Shown: positions 52,077 through 62,724, numbered from the stretch's first letter. The stretch is DNA of 64,000 nt from Phoronis australis (GCA_002633005.1 NMRA01000056.1:693165-757164); one strand, 5' to 3'. Made by a program: numbers and translations. Notes: generated from the sequence alone by a model not told the origin.

Positions 52077-53421
52077 AAATTCATTATGGAAATGTTCAAG
52101 ATTTAGAATGACGTTTAACAAAAGTGTAACCCTATCTTCAACAATGCAAGATTAAGATTGATATATGCGGACAACCAGATTACCATCCTGAGCCCAGAAG
52201 GGCAAGTTCTTTTCAGTTTCACAGAGTTTACAGTTGAGAAGAATATGGCCATATGCCTGAAAGTCACCACACTAACTTGAAGTTAGGCAACTGTTGTTAA
52301 AATTGTATTTGAATTTGCTAGAGTTTAATGAAAGACCGCATTTTGACCTGAACAATACTATTTCATGCTTCCTGAGCAGTAAGAATTTCAAGTTTAGAGT
52401 GCTCTCAGCATCATGAAAAACTGCTTGAAATTTTCATGACATGGGTGATTGAGTTACATACTTTAATGTCGATCGAAAAAGAAACCTAACTGTCAACAAA
52501 AGAGAACACACTCTTCTGAAATCATGACTGTGAAACCAGAGAACTGCATAGGACACTGTTTCTCAAACCATGACGATCACATTGTTCAGCATATAGTTTA
52601 AATATTTTCTAGAAGGGAAGTTAGCATTGTTAAGAAGTTTATGAAAATGGTCGTGTGAACCACACTTCTTGAGGACAATTTGAGCCAACCGAAGCTATCA
52701 TAAACCTCAGCACAGTAGGAACAACGGTAGACTATAGTAACAAGTCAGAGCAGTTTGATAAAATAGTAGAGTTTCTCAAGGTGTTGAGGAGCACCTGTAC
52801 TAGTAGGCAGGTATAACACAGTAATGAAAATGTGCAAGCATAGTAAGTTGCTGCAACAAAATGTGTACTGGTGCTACAGTACAAGACAAAAGCCATTGGA
52901 AAACATACCATTTCCCCACCATGGCGGTTAATTTTGTTAAACGCAAAAATGGCTGGTAGTAGATATTATGGAGACAAAGTTTTAGTTGCACAACAGTTTA
53001 GTTACCTGGATATTAAAGTTGAAACTGGTCAACTTTTATTAATATCATGAACATTCCAATATGGCTCAAGGTCTACATTTTATTCCTTGGTAACTTTCTT
53101 GTTAATTTAACTTCATTCTCAGTGATGAGGGAATACTATTTAGAAGATGAATTCGGCTTCTGCCCAGCTGTCATGATGGAGATTTCCCGGTCACATTGTC
53201 TGAATACTTATGGCTTGTGCTGTACATACACACATCAGCTGGCAATAACTTTAATTAATTTACATTATGTGGAACAGGCTTCAGTAGTCTATATGCACTC
53301 AAAGTGGTTCATTGGATATTCTGGTATAATTTCTAGTCAGCTGCGCTGAGCATATTCTTCCAATTACTGTAACAAGGAGTGCAGATGCCAGAGATGTGAA
53401 GTATTAATTTGGCTCAGAGGA
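52077..53421. other. No gene seen
   Basis: The 100-residue plus frame at 53047 has no recognisable domain and no clear splice sites. Otherwise this is AT-rich DNA. Confidence 0.35.
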
Positions 53422-53857
53422 CAGTGGCCGGTTGCATGACACAGTCCCAAACAGGGACTGAACTAAGTTCCCTAAATTTACTGCGTATTTGCACGTTTGT
53501 GAATTTATTGTCCTATCTTATGCGGTTTGAGTATCATTACTATGCCGCCCAATTTTCTACTTTGATACAAGTCGAGAGTGAACTCTAGATTGAATTCTCA
53601 GTATTATTGAAAATAAGTAGGGATCTTTTCATGCAACGCCCCCAATTCAAGGACTAGGTCTCTACCTGTTTTGATTGAATTAAGGGCTCAGTTTTAGTTA
53701 TATTATTAGAAAATGCTATTATTCAAAGAGCTCAGAATAAAGATAATATTATAGAAAAAGTATTACATCTGAGCCTAAAGAACGAAACAAATACGCAGTA
53801 GATTTAGGAAACTTAGTTGAGTCCCTATTTGGGACTGTTTCATGCAACCGGACACTG
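53422..53857. mobile_element. MITE of 436 bp with long TIRs
   Basis: CAGTGGCCGGTTGCATGACA and the reverse complement of the right end, CAGTGTCCGGTTGCATGAAA, begin terminal inverted repeats of about 70 bp that extend to AAATTTACTGCGTATTT. Inner block TTCATGCAACGCCC followed by AATTCAAGGACT has a relative near 60957-60983, so a degraded copy lies at about 60830-61140. Confidence 0.8.
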
Positions 53858-53962
53858 AAGTTCTAAATCCAGGATGTTCAGAAACAGTAATTTTTTTAAA
53901 TGAGTATAATATCTTCTTCAACCATAGTGTTAAACACACAGATAACATTAAAACAATTTTAT

Positions 53963-54036
53963 TGTTATAAGTAAAATCAAATTACTCAGAGTCCAAAGAT
54001 TTAAAAGTTCAAACGTTTCAGACTGTATTCTGCAGC
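53963..54036. repeat. Inverted arm, left
   Basis: TGTTATAAGTAAAATCAAAT through CAAACGTTTCAGACTGTATTC is the imperfect reverse complement of 54283-54359. The two arms flank the Penelope-like fragment. Confidence 0.75.
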
Positions 54037-54278
54037 GTACTGGCGTGGGAGAACATCTGGGAATCTCCGGCCATACTGTATGTGACAAACATGCCAAGAT
54101 CCTGGCCAAAGAGGAGAACTGGATCTCAAGGAAGATTAAAGAGTCCATATACATGAAGACCAACAAGCCTACAATGAATCGTGATCAAGGATTGCAGCTT
54201 CCACCAATCTATGACGGCATACTACTTCCGGAGAACAGAATGACCGGAAACCAGGGCGCCCCCCCTACCATTTGTTGA
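54030..54278 (+). pseudogene. Penelope-like element fragment (GIY-YIG C-terminal region)
   Basis: The plus frame reads GEHLGISGHTVCDKHAKILA, then KEENWISRKIKESIYMKTNK and PTMNRDQGLQLPPIYDGIL, to a stop at 54276. This H-x-x-A, then W-x-x-R-K-x-x-E-(S/A)-(I/L)-x-I, then P-x-(M/L)-N-R-D-Q-G order is what I associate with the end of the GIY-YIG endonuclease domain of Penelope-like retroelements, where the Glu helps catalysis and the Asn is conserved. The reverse transcriptase and the N-terminal GIY and YIG motifs are missing. There is no host-gene context, and the first residue is a GTG codon rather than ATG. It could instead be a DIRS-like or unrelated retroelement tail. Confidence 0.6.
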
Positions 54279-54282
54279 TCAA

Positions 54283-54359
54283 GGACTGTAGAATACAGTC
54301 CAAAACGTTCAAACTCTTAAACCCTCAGTATCTGAGTAAGTTGATTTTGGTTATAACAT
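54283..54359. repeat. Inverted arm, right
   Basis: GACTGTAGAATACAGTCCAA followed by AACGTTCAAACTCTTAAACC and TGAGTAAGTTGATTTTGGTT matches the left arm reversed. Penelope-like elements often carry terminal repeats in inverted as well as direct orientation. Confidence 0.75.
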
Positions 54360-54746
54360 ACCTTCACCGAGACCATGAAGAGCCTTTTTTCAATCAATTT
54401 TTTATTGTTGGAAAAAGAAACTTCACAAATGTTTTGGAAGCCCAAAGTGAACCTTTATTCGGAGAATTAAATCAGAAAATGCATCCATTCAAAGGAAAAC
54501 TTGTCATGAAAAAGTTCCCTTCTCAGCGGCACATCCCATAATACTTCTTCTACTGGTGAGAGTAGACTCAGGATGAAATCATACAGTCTCCAGAGAATTA
54601 TCTAGAAAAGAAACAATGTATAGACCATACTTCTAAAGATCGCAAGTGACAAATAGAAAACCCAAAACAAATTGAATTAATGAAAGAAAATTGGTCTTAA
54701 TGTGATACTTTGACAGGTTCCTGAGAGGCTAATCCTATAAGAACAC

Positions 54747-56025
54747 AAGAACAACGTGGAGCCTTGAAATGCATCCATGAATACCGCAAACCTTGTGCTT
54801 CTAGGGGTGTTTATTTGTCATAAAAATGGCCACTAGATGGTGCAAAATACTTCGAATCCATCCAAAAATGGGAAAATGTCACTGTTTCTTTAACAGAAAG
54901 CTTACCACATTTCATGGAAATCTGTCAAGGAACTCCAGAGAAACAGAGGAAAATGGAAAACAATGAAAAATTGCCACTATGGCGCACAGTATTCGTCAAA
55001 TACATCTGAAAGTCGCTGTTTTCCGTTGTCAACTTCATATAAAATACACTTGCTAAATTTAATAAAGATCCTGCAGATGGCTTAGGAAATACAGCTATGG
55101 GTGCAACAAAAACTGCCACTAGGAGGCACCACAGTATCAAAGTCTTTGGAAAATCATCAACCATCCTCTCCGCACTAAGAACATATAAGCCAATTTTCAC
55201 AATTTTCCTAAGAGTAGTTTGGTTGACACAGGGTGGAGGCCAAAAACATACTAGAAAACAGTAAAACTGGACAATAGATGACGCAAAATACGTCGAATCT
55301 GTCCGAAAACGGAAAAAATGCCGTCATTTCTTTAACACAAATCTATTTACCAAATTTTATGAAAATCTGTCAAGGAACTTCAGAGAAACAGATTGAAGAA
55401 AATGCAAAAAATGAAATTGCCACAAGGGGAAGCAGTGTTGGTTGGATCCGTCTGAAAGTCATCGTCTTCCGTTGTCAACTTCATACAAATACAGTCTTGC
55501 TAAATTTAATAAAGATCCTGCAGAGGGCTCAGGAGATACAGTTATGGGCGCAAAACACAAAACTGCCACTAGGAGGCGCCACAGTAGTCAAAGACATCCG
55601 AAAATCATCAACCATCCTCTTCATAGTAAGAGCATACATGCCAATTTTCACAATCATCGTTAGAGTGGTTTGGTTGATAGAGGGGCGGACGCCAAAAAAC
55701 TCGAAAATAGTAAAAATGGCGCAAAATGCCTGAACTCCAACTGAAAACTGAAGGATAGCGTCATCTCATTAATAGGTGCCTATGTGCCAAATATCATGAA
55801 AATTGGTTGAGGACCTTTGAAGATGGAGAGGCAAACGTAAAAAACTAAAATTGCCAATAGGGGCACAGCGGTATTCGGGTAGGTCAGAAACTCGTCGCCC
55901 TCTGGGAACACACCTGCCAAATTTCAATAAGATCCTACAAGGGGTTTAGGAGATACAGCCGCGGACGCCCAAACAAAGATGACGGCAATATGCACCCACA
56001 TATAAATATGTGGGCAAGTAAAAAC
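54747..56025 (+). repeat. CTCF-box repeat family, copy 4
   Basis: It starts AAGAACAACGTGGAGCCTTG and ends ACCCACATATAAATATGTGG followed by GCAAGTAAAA. Boxes occur at 54830 (CCACTAGATGGTGC), about 54975, 55115 and 55565 (both CCACTAGGAGG type) and about 55853, at spacings of roughly 140-150 bp within blocks. None fits CCASYAGRKGGCRS fully. The long plus frame at 55278-55733 follows from the repeat and is not conserved in other copies. Confidence 0.85.
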
Positions 56026-56679
56026 TGAGCTTTGCTACAGTAAAAATTCTCCAGTTTCGGTCACTTTCTAAATTTGGAACACCGAAATTCACGCCAAAAT
56101 TGAATTTTCATGATTTTGAAGATTGGGACATGTACAATTTCGGCATTCATCATATTTTGCTAGTCTGCATTGAGCCTAAAAAGAGACTGGACAGTTAAAA
56201 AGAAATATATTGAAAATAGCTGCCGAATAAAATGTCTTCATGCATCCCCATAGTTTATAGCATCGAGGTGAATGGTCATTCATTGCGGATCGTAATTCTT
56301 GAATTTGGGTAGGTTAATATTGCCTATTTCTAAAATTTGGTACGAATTCTTACCTAGAGAAAAAAAATAATTATTTTTTGTTGCCCTTAACAGGAGGAAT
56401 GGTAAACTCCACTTTAAGTAACACTTAAGTGGAGTGTAACAAGCAATGTCATTGGCGGACAATTAATTTGTAGCTAATCCAACTCGAGCTCATCTGCTCC
56501 GATCAACACGTCAAGGAAAATCAAGGAAGCTGTTTGGTCTAACTTGTTTTCCGTTAATATTACATTTACCAAGTTTTCAAGGAAAATACAGTTGAGTGCA
56601 AAAGTAAAACTAAAATTACGAACAAAAAATTTACCTCAAAACTGAAACAAATGTTTTTCTTTTGCCCATGGAAAAAGTA
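56026..56679. other. Downstream of the six-exon gene
   Basis: This should contain the 3' UTR of the minus-strand gene, but I see no clear AATAAA on that strand close to the stop. 56040-56170 includes another fragment of the 39426 MITE family. Confidence 0.35.
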
Positions 56680-56807
56680 TCAACTTCTTCTAGCTTTTCT
56701 CATTCTCTGTTTTCCAAGAGTGGGTCCATTTCGTCTCCTGTCTTTCTCGCTGGACAATTCGCTTTGAGCCTCGTCTGTAAGATTACCCAGTGAAGCAGCA
56801 TCTTGAT
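56680..56807 (-). CDS. Two-membrane-segment protein, exon 6 (terminal)
   Basis: An acceptor (TTTTTATTCTCAG) precedes AT CAA GAT, which completes Asp127 from exon 5, and 41 further codons lead to TGA at 56680. The tail is hydrophilic: a stretch rich in Ser, Glu and Asp (DEAQSELSSEKD), then a strongly basic end (KQRMRKARRS). With two membrane segments upstream this is the soluble C-terminal tail, probably cytosolic by the positive-inside rule. The basic end might be a retrieval or nucleic-acid-binding patch, but I cannot assign a function. Confidence 0.75.
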
Positions 56808-57165
56808 CTGAGAATAAAAAACAAATGAATAATGACAGACGCGAAAATAAATCAAAGACAAGAATGTCTTCTGGTAGAACTTTCTACAGATAGTGAAAAT
56901 CGTTGTGTGCGCATCACAGAGCATGGACTTGAGGGATACGAATCTTCTAATTCAGAATCCAGAAAATGTAAAGCACGCAACTGTCTGCAAGGTAAACTGG
57001 CAATTTATTTTATATGTTACCCCTTTACTTTCCATAAATGAAGTGATCTCTTTTGATAATATATCTAAGACTGCTGGCAGTGCTGATCGGGATAGCCACT
57101 TTCTCACCCTTTGTATACTTGATGTCTCCTGCTATCTGTGAAAACTTCAGTGAAAACAGGCTAGG

Positions 57166-57179
57166 GTGCCCCCTAGTGG
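57166..57179 (-). promoter_or_regulatory. Isolated CTCF-consensus match in intron 5
   Basis: The minus strand reads CCACTAGGGGGCAC, a complete match to CCASYAGRKGGCRS and identical to the B box of the repeat family, but with no repeat body around it that I can recognise. Its orientation is opposite to the boxes in the four repeats. Binding is inferred only from the motif. Confidence 0.35.
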
Positions 57180-57857
57180 TAGGTAATTGAATCTTTACCA
57201 CAGGCCATAGAAAACGTACCACAGAACTCTCCAGGAACGTAACTATTGCCACTCTCTATACACAACACTTGCCACACTTATGGTAGTCTCATCAGATTAC
57301 AACCACCCAATAAGAATTGAATTTCAGAACTGGAAGTGATTTAGAAATACCAGCGATTGCGATCTTGTGGTGATTGTATGTTGAAGAACATTAGTGAACC
57401 CAGACCAACCTAGTGTTCATAACTCAAGATTAAAAATCAGCGTAAACAGACGCATTAGCAACGAAATTTGCTTTTACACGATTCTCCTGATGCCGAACAC
57501 AGGGTTGGCATGACGCGAGTTCATGTACGTCCACTTGTATTTTCATGGCACTCACCGAAACCGTGCCTAGTAAAATGTATTCACAGGTGTAAGTCAAGCT
57601 GCATGTTTAGGTTCTGGGCACGTGGCAGGAGTCTGTGGCAATTGTTTGTGGAATGTGGCAAGGGTTTCACTGTGTTGTAAAGATTCGACTACCATACCAT
57701 ACCGTGTGGCACTCAAAATGTGATATCAAGAATATGTGTTGAAAATTTAAACAAAGCACAACTCTTCTGTTCAACCACGTTGTGTTGTTCTAAACTCAGG
57801 GAGCTTTACCATAGTGCCACTATTATTGGGAACACACACTGCCACGAAGGCAGAAAT

Positions 57858-58207
57858 CATCAGAATACCAAGATGTCTACTCCTGTCCAATAAAGAGGTG
57901 ACAATCTTTGCATCTCAAAGTCTACTAAAATCATTAGAATACAAAGATGCCTATTCCAATAAAGAGATGACAATATGTGCACCTCAAAGTCCACTAAAAT
58001 CATTAGAATACAAAGATGCCTATTCCAATAAAGAGGTGATAATATGTGCACCTCAAAGTCCACTAAAATCATTAGAATACCAAGATGCCTATTCCAATAA
58101 AGAGGTGATAATATGTGCACCTCAAAGTCCACTAAAATCATTAGAATACCAAGATGGCTACTCCAATAGAGAGGTGATGATCTGTGCACCTCAAAGCCCA
58201 CTAAAAC
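57858..58207. repeat. 69-bp minisatellite in intron 5
   Basis: Five units start at 57858, 57932, 58001, 58070 and 58139. The first is 74 bp and the others are 69 bp, with only a few substitutions between the inner ones. Because 69 is a multiple of three and the unit lacks stops in one frame of each strand, both strands show long repetitive open frames. These are repeat artefacts: splicing evidence places the array in an intron. Confidence 0.9.
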
Positions 58208-58213
58208 ACTCAC

Positions 58214-58272
58214 CTTCCAGTAAGTCACCCGGCTCCTCTAACAGAGATTCCCTTGTTTTCTTGTAGATAAAA
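58214..58272 (-). CDS. Two-membrane-segment protein, exon 5
   Basis: The acceptor TTAATTTCTTTTCAG is followed by T, which with AA from exon 4 makes Asn107. Then come 19 codons (FIYKKTRESLLEEPGDLLE) and one base before GTGAGT. The exon finishes the second membrane segment and begins the charged tail. The phase fits only if joined to exons 4 and 6 as described, and reading exon 4 straight into exon 6 gives a stop, which supports inclusion of this exon. Confidence 0.75.
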
Positions 58273-60377
58273 CTGAAAAGAAATTAAGTCTCATTTACAA
58301 ATCTTCCTAAACATGCTTCGGTTAGAAATTAGTGAGATTTTACTGCATGAAGAATGATTTACCAAGATCAACTAGGCTTTCCAAATTTTCTTGACATCTG
58401 CATTGCAACCCTCTATGAAACAGTTTGCAGCAAAACTTTAAACTGGCATCAGAATGACAAATAGCAAACTAATCTCAAGGTTATGTAGAACTGTATTTAG
58501 CCAAATATTTAGAAAACTGTGGATCTTACCTCAGTAAAAGTAAAAATTTTATGAACGTAAAAGACCTGCAGAATTTGATTTTTGACCTTTTACAAACTTG
58601 TGATTGCTTGAATCACGTGACCATGTCTTTTTAGTAAAATGTAGTAAACAAGAAACATTTTTAGCAAAACAACAGTATCAATAACAAAACCAAATTCCAT
58701 TTGATATACATGTTCAAGATGATTCATTTTATTGTTTTAATATACAACCTTTAAAGTGCTATTTTGATAGTCCTTCATGCAAGAGAGGTCCATTTTACTA
58801 ACAATTTCTAATAGTGTTTTGGAAAATGTTGGATAATGCGTACAATCTGAAAGTTTCATATGAATCCGATCAGCCATTTCTGAGAAAAAATGTCCCAAAG
58901 TTAGTCAAATATGCACATATTTCCATGGTCGTACATAACCTTAACGTAATCGTGCATTAAATATGGCAACATTCTAAAACTATCAACCGGATATAAAGCA
59001 CCGATATATAATGTTGACTCAGTCGAACCAGTAATGTCATCTATTATATACTTTGTTTATGAGATAAATTATGAAAAAATGTTAGCCGAGTGCATTTCAG
59101 ATAGTTAGCATCCGGGAAGTAGCTACGTTGACCGCACCTATTTAGTACACAATAAGATGGAATCCTAGAAATTTCCCGTCAAATTTTTTGGCACAAATAA
59201 TGACAAGGAAATTCTTCTTCCTTAGTAAATGAAACAACACTTTTCACTTACTTAACACGACATTGTAGGCAGCCTAACTTTTGGCAACTATTTTTGTGCA
59301 AAATAACTGTGGAATTACCGTACACAAATTCATTACGAATGACCCTTTTGGTTCCTGGTCAGCAGATAAAAAGACTAAAAAGGCAGCATTATCTCAGGAA
59401 TAAGAATAATATGGGCACGTAAAATTCTGATCGAGTTCCCAATAGAGGCTGAGCCACACCTAGTAATCTCTTCTGACTAGTGATTCATTGATCGTAGTCT
59501 CTCGTGACTACTGATTCATCATAAAAATGATGTCAAGTAACGTAGCAACAAAGCCCGGTTCTCTAAACAAGGGCAGTGTGGACATAACAACTATCCTTTA
59601 TTTTAAATACAGAAGTCCATTCTTCGGTTGACGTCAGGCAGAGCCATCTATATTAATATAGGAAAAACCCCACTTCTGAATCCCGATACTGAATTTCTTG
59701 CCTACGTCATTTTAATGATAAGAATAAGTCGTGCATTTCACTTTGTTTAGCTGGCTAGAAAATGAAAACCGAATTGGGCTTCTTACATTCATAAAATTGG
59801 TCTCATAATATTCCTTATCATGACACTATTCTGTAGCTGCTACAAACAACATCAGCAACTCAAGAAAACCCTTCTGACTTGTTGATACGTCATACAAAAC
59901 CTTAACCATCCCCATACGACCAGGTTACATAATATTAGGTAACGACTAGTAAGGGGGTACACACCAGGGGACTGTAAAATGTCATAATTTCACCAGATAT
60001 TTTTATACAGAGAGTCTAAACGGAGACTTGCACCAGAACTCATGACTGGTCATTCGTCTCCAGTTAGGCTCCATGTAAAAATACATCACAAAGTTACGCG
60101 TCAGTTTAGTGAAACAGGCTCACGTCACAAGGTACAGCCTCAAGTACGACATCAGAGTAGGAATTAGGAGTTTAGAATCAAAAGTTATGTCGACAGCATA
60201 TCCTTGAACCTAGAATCTATTGTTAGACCATAACTGTTTGTGAAAGTGGTAGGTGTTTATTACGCTGGTGGTAACAAAGCACGCTACAAGGCCGTGTTGA
60301 TTAAGTATTTTTATTCTGTCCCTCATTTTGATCCTCTTACATCACCTGGCCATAAATTAGCCATGTTGGTCTAAGCA

Positions 60378-60548
60378 ATGGATAAGACACGTGGTAAGAA
60401 GACGAAGCCAATACCAGACACTCCGCCAGAAACACAGAAGGGAGAAGTATCAAGTATAGACCAAAAAGTGAAAGGACAACGACTGACTAAACTTACAAAG
60501 GTCCAAGTGTCAGCGTCTCAATCGTTTGTACCAAAAGAGAATGATTAA
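60378..60548 (+). CDS. 56-residue ORF, possible retroelement gag start
   Basis: The plus frame begins MDKTRGKKTKPIPDTPPETQ and ends PKEND, rich in Lys, Thr, Pro and Gln. Upstream, TGGTGGTAACAAAGCACGC near 60267 resembles an LTR-retrotransposon primer-binding region, with sequence of LTR-like character before it. It lies antisense in intron 4, ending 11 bp from exon 4. It may be the remnant of a gag reading frame; no protease or reverse transcriptase follows. No family is certain. Confidence 0.3.
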   Translation: MDKTRGKKTKPIPDTPPETQKGEVSSIDQKVKGQRLTKLTKVQVSASQSFVPKEND

Positions 60549-60558
60549 ATATACTCAC

Positions 60559-60629
60559 TTGAAAACTTTGCCCATTGCAAAACCAAAACCTGCGAGTGCC
60601 AAGACAAGAAGAGCTTGAATGATGACATT
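60559..60629 (-). CDS. Two-membrane-segment protein, exon 4
   Basis: Acceptor TTTTTTTTCAG, then 23 codons (NVIIQALLVLALAGFGFAMG, KVF) and AA before GTGAGT. This encodes the second hydrophobic segment, residues about 85-110 of the protein, with small residues (Ala, Gly) in its middle. The join from exon 3 is in phase 0. Confidence 0.8.
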
Positions 60630-61206
60630 CTGAAAAAAAAAAACGGTATTTCGTGAATCGTTATGTTGAATGGATAACATGGTAGTTGCGGGTAAACCAA
60701 TAGGGCAAAATTTTTCATTACATTTAACTCTCGCTTACACTGATGTCTCTACCAGTGGTTATGCAGGTGGGTAAGTTTTACCCTAGTCAACTTTTAAACA
60801 CTTCAGACAACTAGACATCTTTGACTATTTGGATGAAACAGACCCAATAGGGACTCAATTATGTTGCATAAATTTTCCACACATCTGCTATTTTATTTTC
60901 ATTGGTATGTCAAGTTTTAGCTTTAATACTTTATGAGAGTAATATTAAAGGACATTTTCACGCAACGCCCTAAATTAAGGACTTTATTTTCATTGAAATA
61001 AGGACCTAATATTCATATGTATTTATGAGAAATGTCATGATCAAGATACAGTGATAGAAAACTATAACATAATTGAGTCCACAAACGCACTAAAAATGTA
61101 GGGAACATAGTTTCATTCAGCCAGACATTTAACTCCAGATCACTAACCTACTCTATGAATATGTAAATCTTCAAATGGTGTGGAAATATAGAGAAAAACA
61201 TTTTAA

Positions 61207-61279
61207 GTCTGGTCTGCACGCCACCTGTTGGTCACATTAGGTTATGTGATGTGGCCAACAGGTGGCGTGCAGACCAGGC
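61207..61279. mobile_element. Near-perfect fold-back of about 73 bp in intron 3
   Basis: GTCTGGTCTGCACGCCACCT followed by GTTGGTCACAT pairs with ATGTGGCCAACAGGTGGCGT followed by GCAGACCAGGC. The 31-bp arms differ at two positions and the loop is about 11 bp. It would form a very stable hairpin in the pre-mRNA. Confidence 0.9.
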
Positions 61280-61581
61280 TCAAAATGTTTGTGACACACT
61301 TTGTGCAGTATTTCACAGAGTATGACTAGCTGAGTTGTAGTGCACAACTCTGCCCATCAATACCTTGAGAAACAGTCATCAGCGAAGGTACACGTGAACC
61401 TGTAAGTATTTCTATTACATTAGCTTACTGCTTTGGAAAACAAAATATATAATATATTTTTATAATAATGGGCTGTTTCAATGCAGCCAGGGCTCTGTTG
61501 CATGAGTGAGTTAAGACAGACACTTGGTCTTATGCCCCTACTTGACAATTGCTGAAAAAAAGTTCTGCCAGGCAATTATGA

Positions 61582-61832
61582 GAGGTGGCAATGCGGCGTA
61601 CTGGGAGAAGTGCCTGCTTCCTTTATTCAGTTGTGGGTTCGAGCCTCACTGGAGCACACTGCTAGACCCTTGAGTCAGGTCTCTAGCGCCTCAGGTTGGT
61701 TTAACACTAAACATTAATAAAGCATAAAAATAGTTCAAGGTGATCAGTGCAATGGGCCCAAATGAGCGACCTGCGCGTGTCTGGTACGTGTACACGTACC
61801 AGACCGCCTGCAATTATTTTCTATAATTATGA
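61582..61832 (+). mobile_element. tRNA-derived SINE, copy 2
   Basis: The head contains GTGGGTTCGAGCCTCACTGG (B box GGTTCGAGCCTC). The body CACTGCTAGACCCTTGAGTC and AGTGCAATGGGCCCAAATGA, and the tail CAATTATTTTCTATAATTAT, match the copy at 15722-15957. It sits in intron 3 of the six-exon gene on the opposite strand. Confidence 0.85.
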
Positions 61833-62170
61833 GCGCATCAGTCTAGAAATAATTAATAGAAATTTTCCCATTAACTAGCACTTAAACATACATTCAAAAA
61901 GGCTTTGCACTTTTCACAAGTGAGTCTAAACTCACTTTCAGTAATGGTTGCGAGGAACGCAACACCAAATTTCAGTCTTAAGTCACTTTTTCATGAAACA
62001 ATCCCTGGGTGATGGGGGTAAATCGTGTATTCATAAAAAATACATCCAAAAAAACAAAGAAATGTTTTATTTGGCTACTGCATGCAAAGTAGCAGATGCC
62101 CACCCCTTGTAAATCCTCGGTTTAAACATGGTGGGCGTTAACTCGGAAAATATGACATCAGTTTGCTCAC

Positions 62171-62271
62171 CTGCAGAGCAGGTTCTTTGGTAGCTGTTTG
62201 ATCCATAAAAACAACTAACAAGCCCAGTACAGCACCTGTCACTATGCCGAAGATGGGACGACGGAAATCCT
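62171..62271 (-). CDS. Two-membrane-segment protein, exon 3
   Basis: Acceptor CTGTTCCAG, two bases completing Glu50, then 33 codons to a GTGAGC donor. The exon encodes DFRRP, the first hydrophobic segment (IFGIVTGAVLGLLVVFM, residues 56-72) and a short loop DQTATKEPALQ that joins to exon 4. The glycine-spaced pattern (G58, G62, G66) could pack helices together. With exon 4 this makes a two-helix hairpin. Confidence 0.82.
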
Positions 62272-62724
62272 CTGGAACAGAAACGGAAAATTAGATGCTA
62301 AACTCTCACTGGCTATACTACTCCATTAACCATGGAGTAACGGTTTTTTGTTCAGTATATATTGGAAGTTTACAAGAAACTGTCTATAGCCGTGTCATAG
62401 CAACAACAACAACACCCAAGCAATTCGGGACTCAATTCAATATTGGACGAGAGTTGTAACGTGTTTAAACCCAAAGGCACTTTCATTAAGAATTCAACAC
62501 CGACAACTTAACATGGCTGAAACGCAGCTTTAAGCGAGACAGGTCTAAAGCAGCTTCATAGTTTCTACTAAGAAGTCAGCTGTGCTTACAGAGAAAAAAC
62601 ATTTTAAAGTTGTCTTGCTCAAATCCGTCTCATCAATTCACAAAATTGGCCTTTGGCTTATCCACAACAGCTGGAATCAAAAGCAGACGTCATGATTCAA
62701 AACAAAAGTGAAACCAAACTCAAC

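Noticed and set aside
55278-55733. 151-residue plus ORF
   Set aside because: It lies wholly inside a copy of the box-array repeat; the frame is broken in the other copies.
57814-58266. 150-residue repetitive ORF (plus) and 122-residue ORF (minus)
   Set aside because: Both follow from the stop-free 69-bp minisatellite. The minus-strand exon 5 splice sites place the array in an intron.
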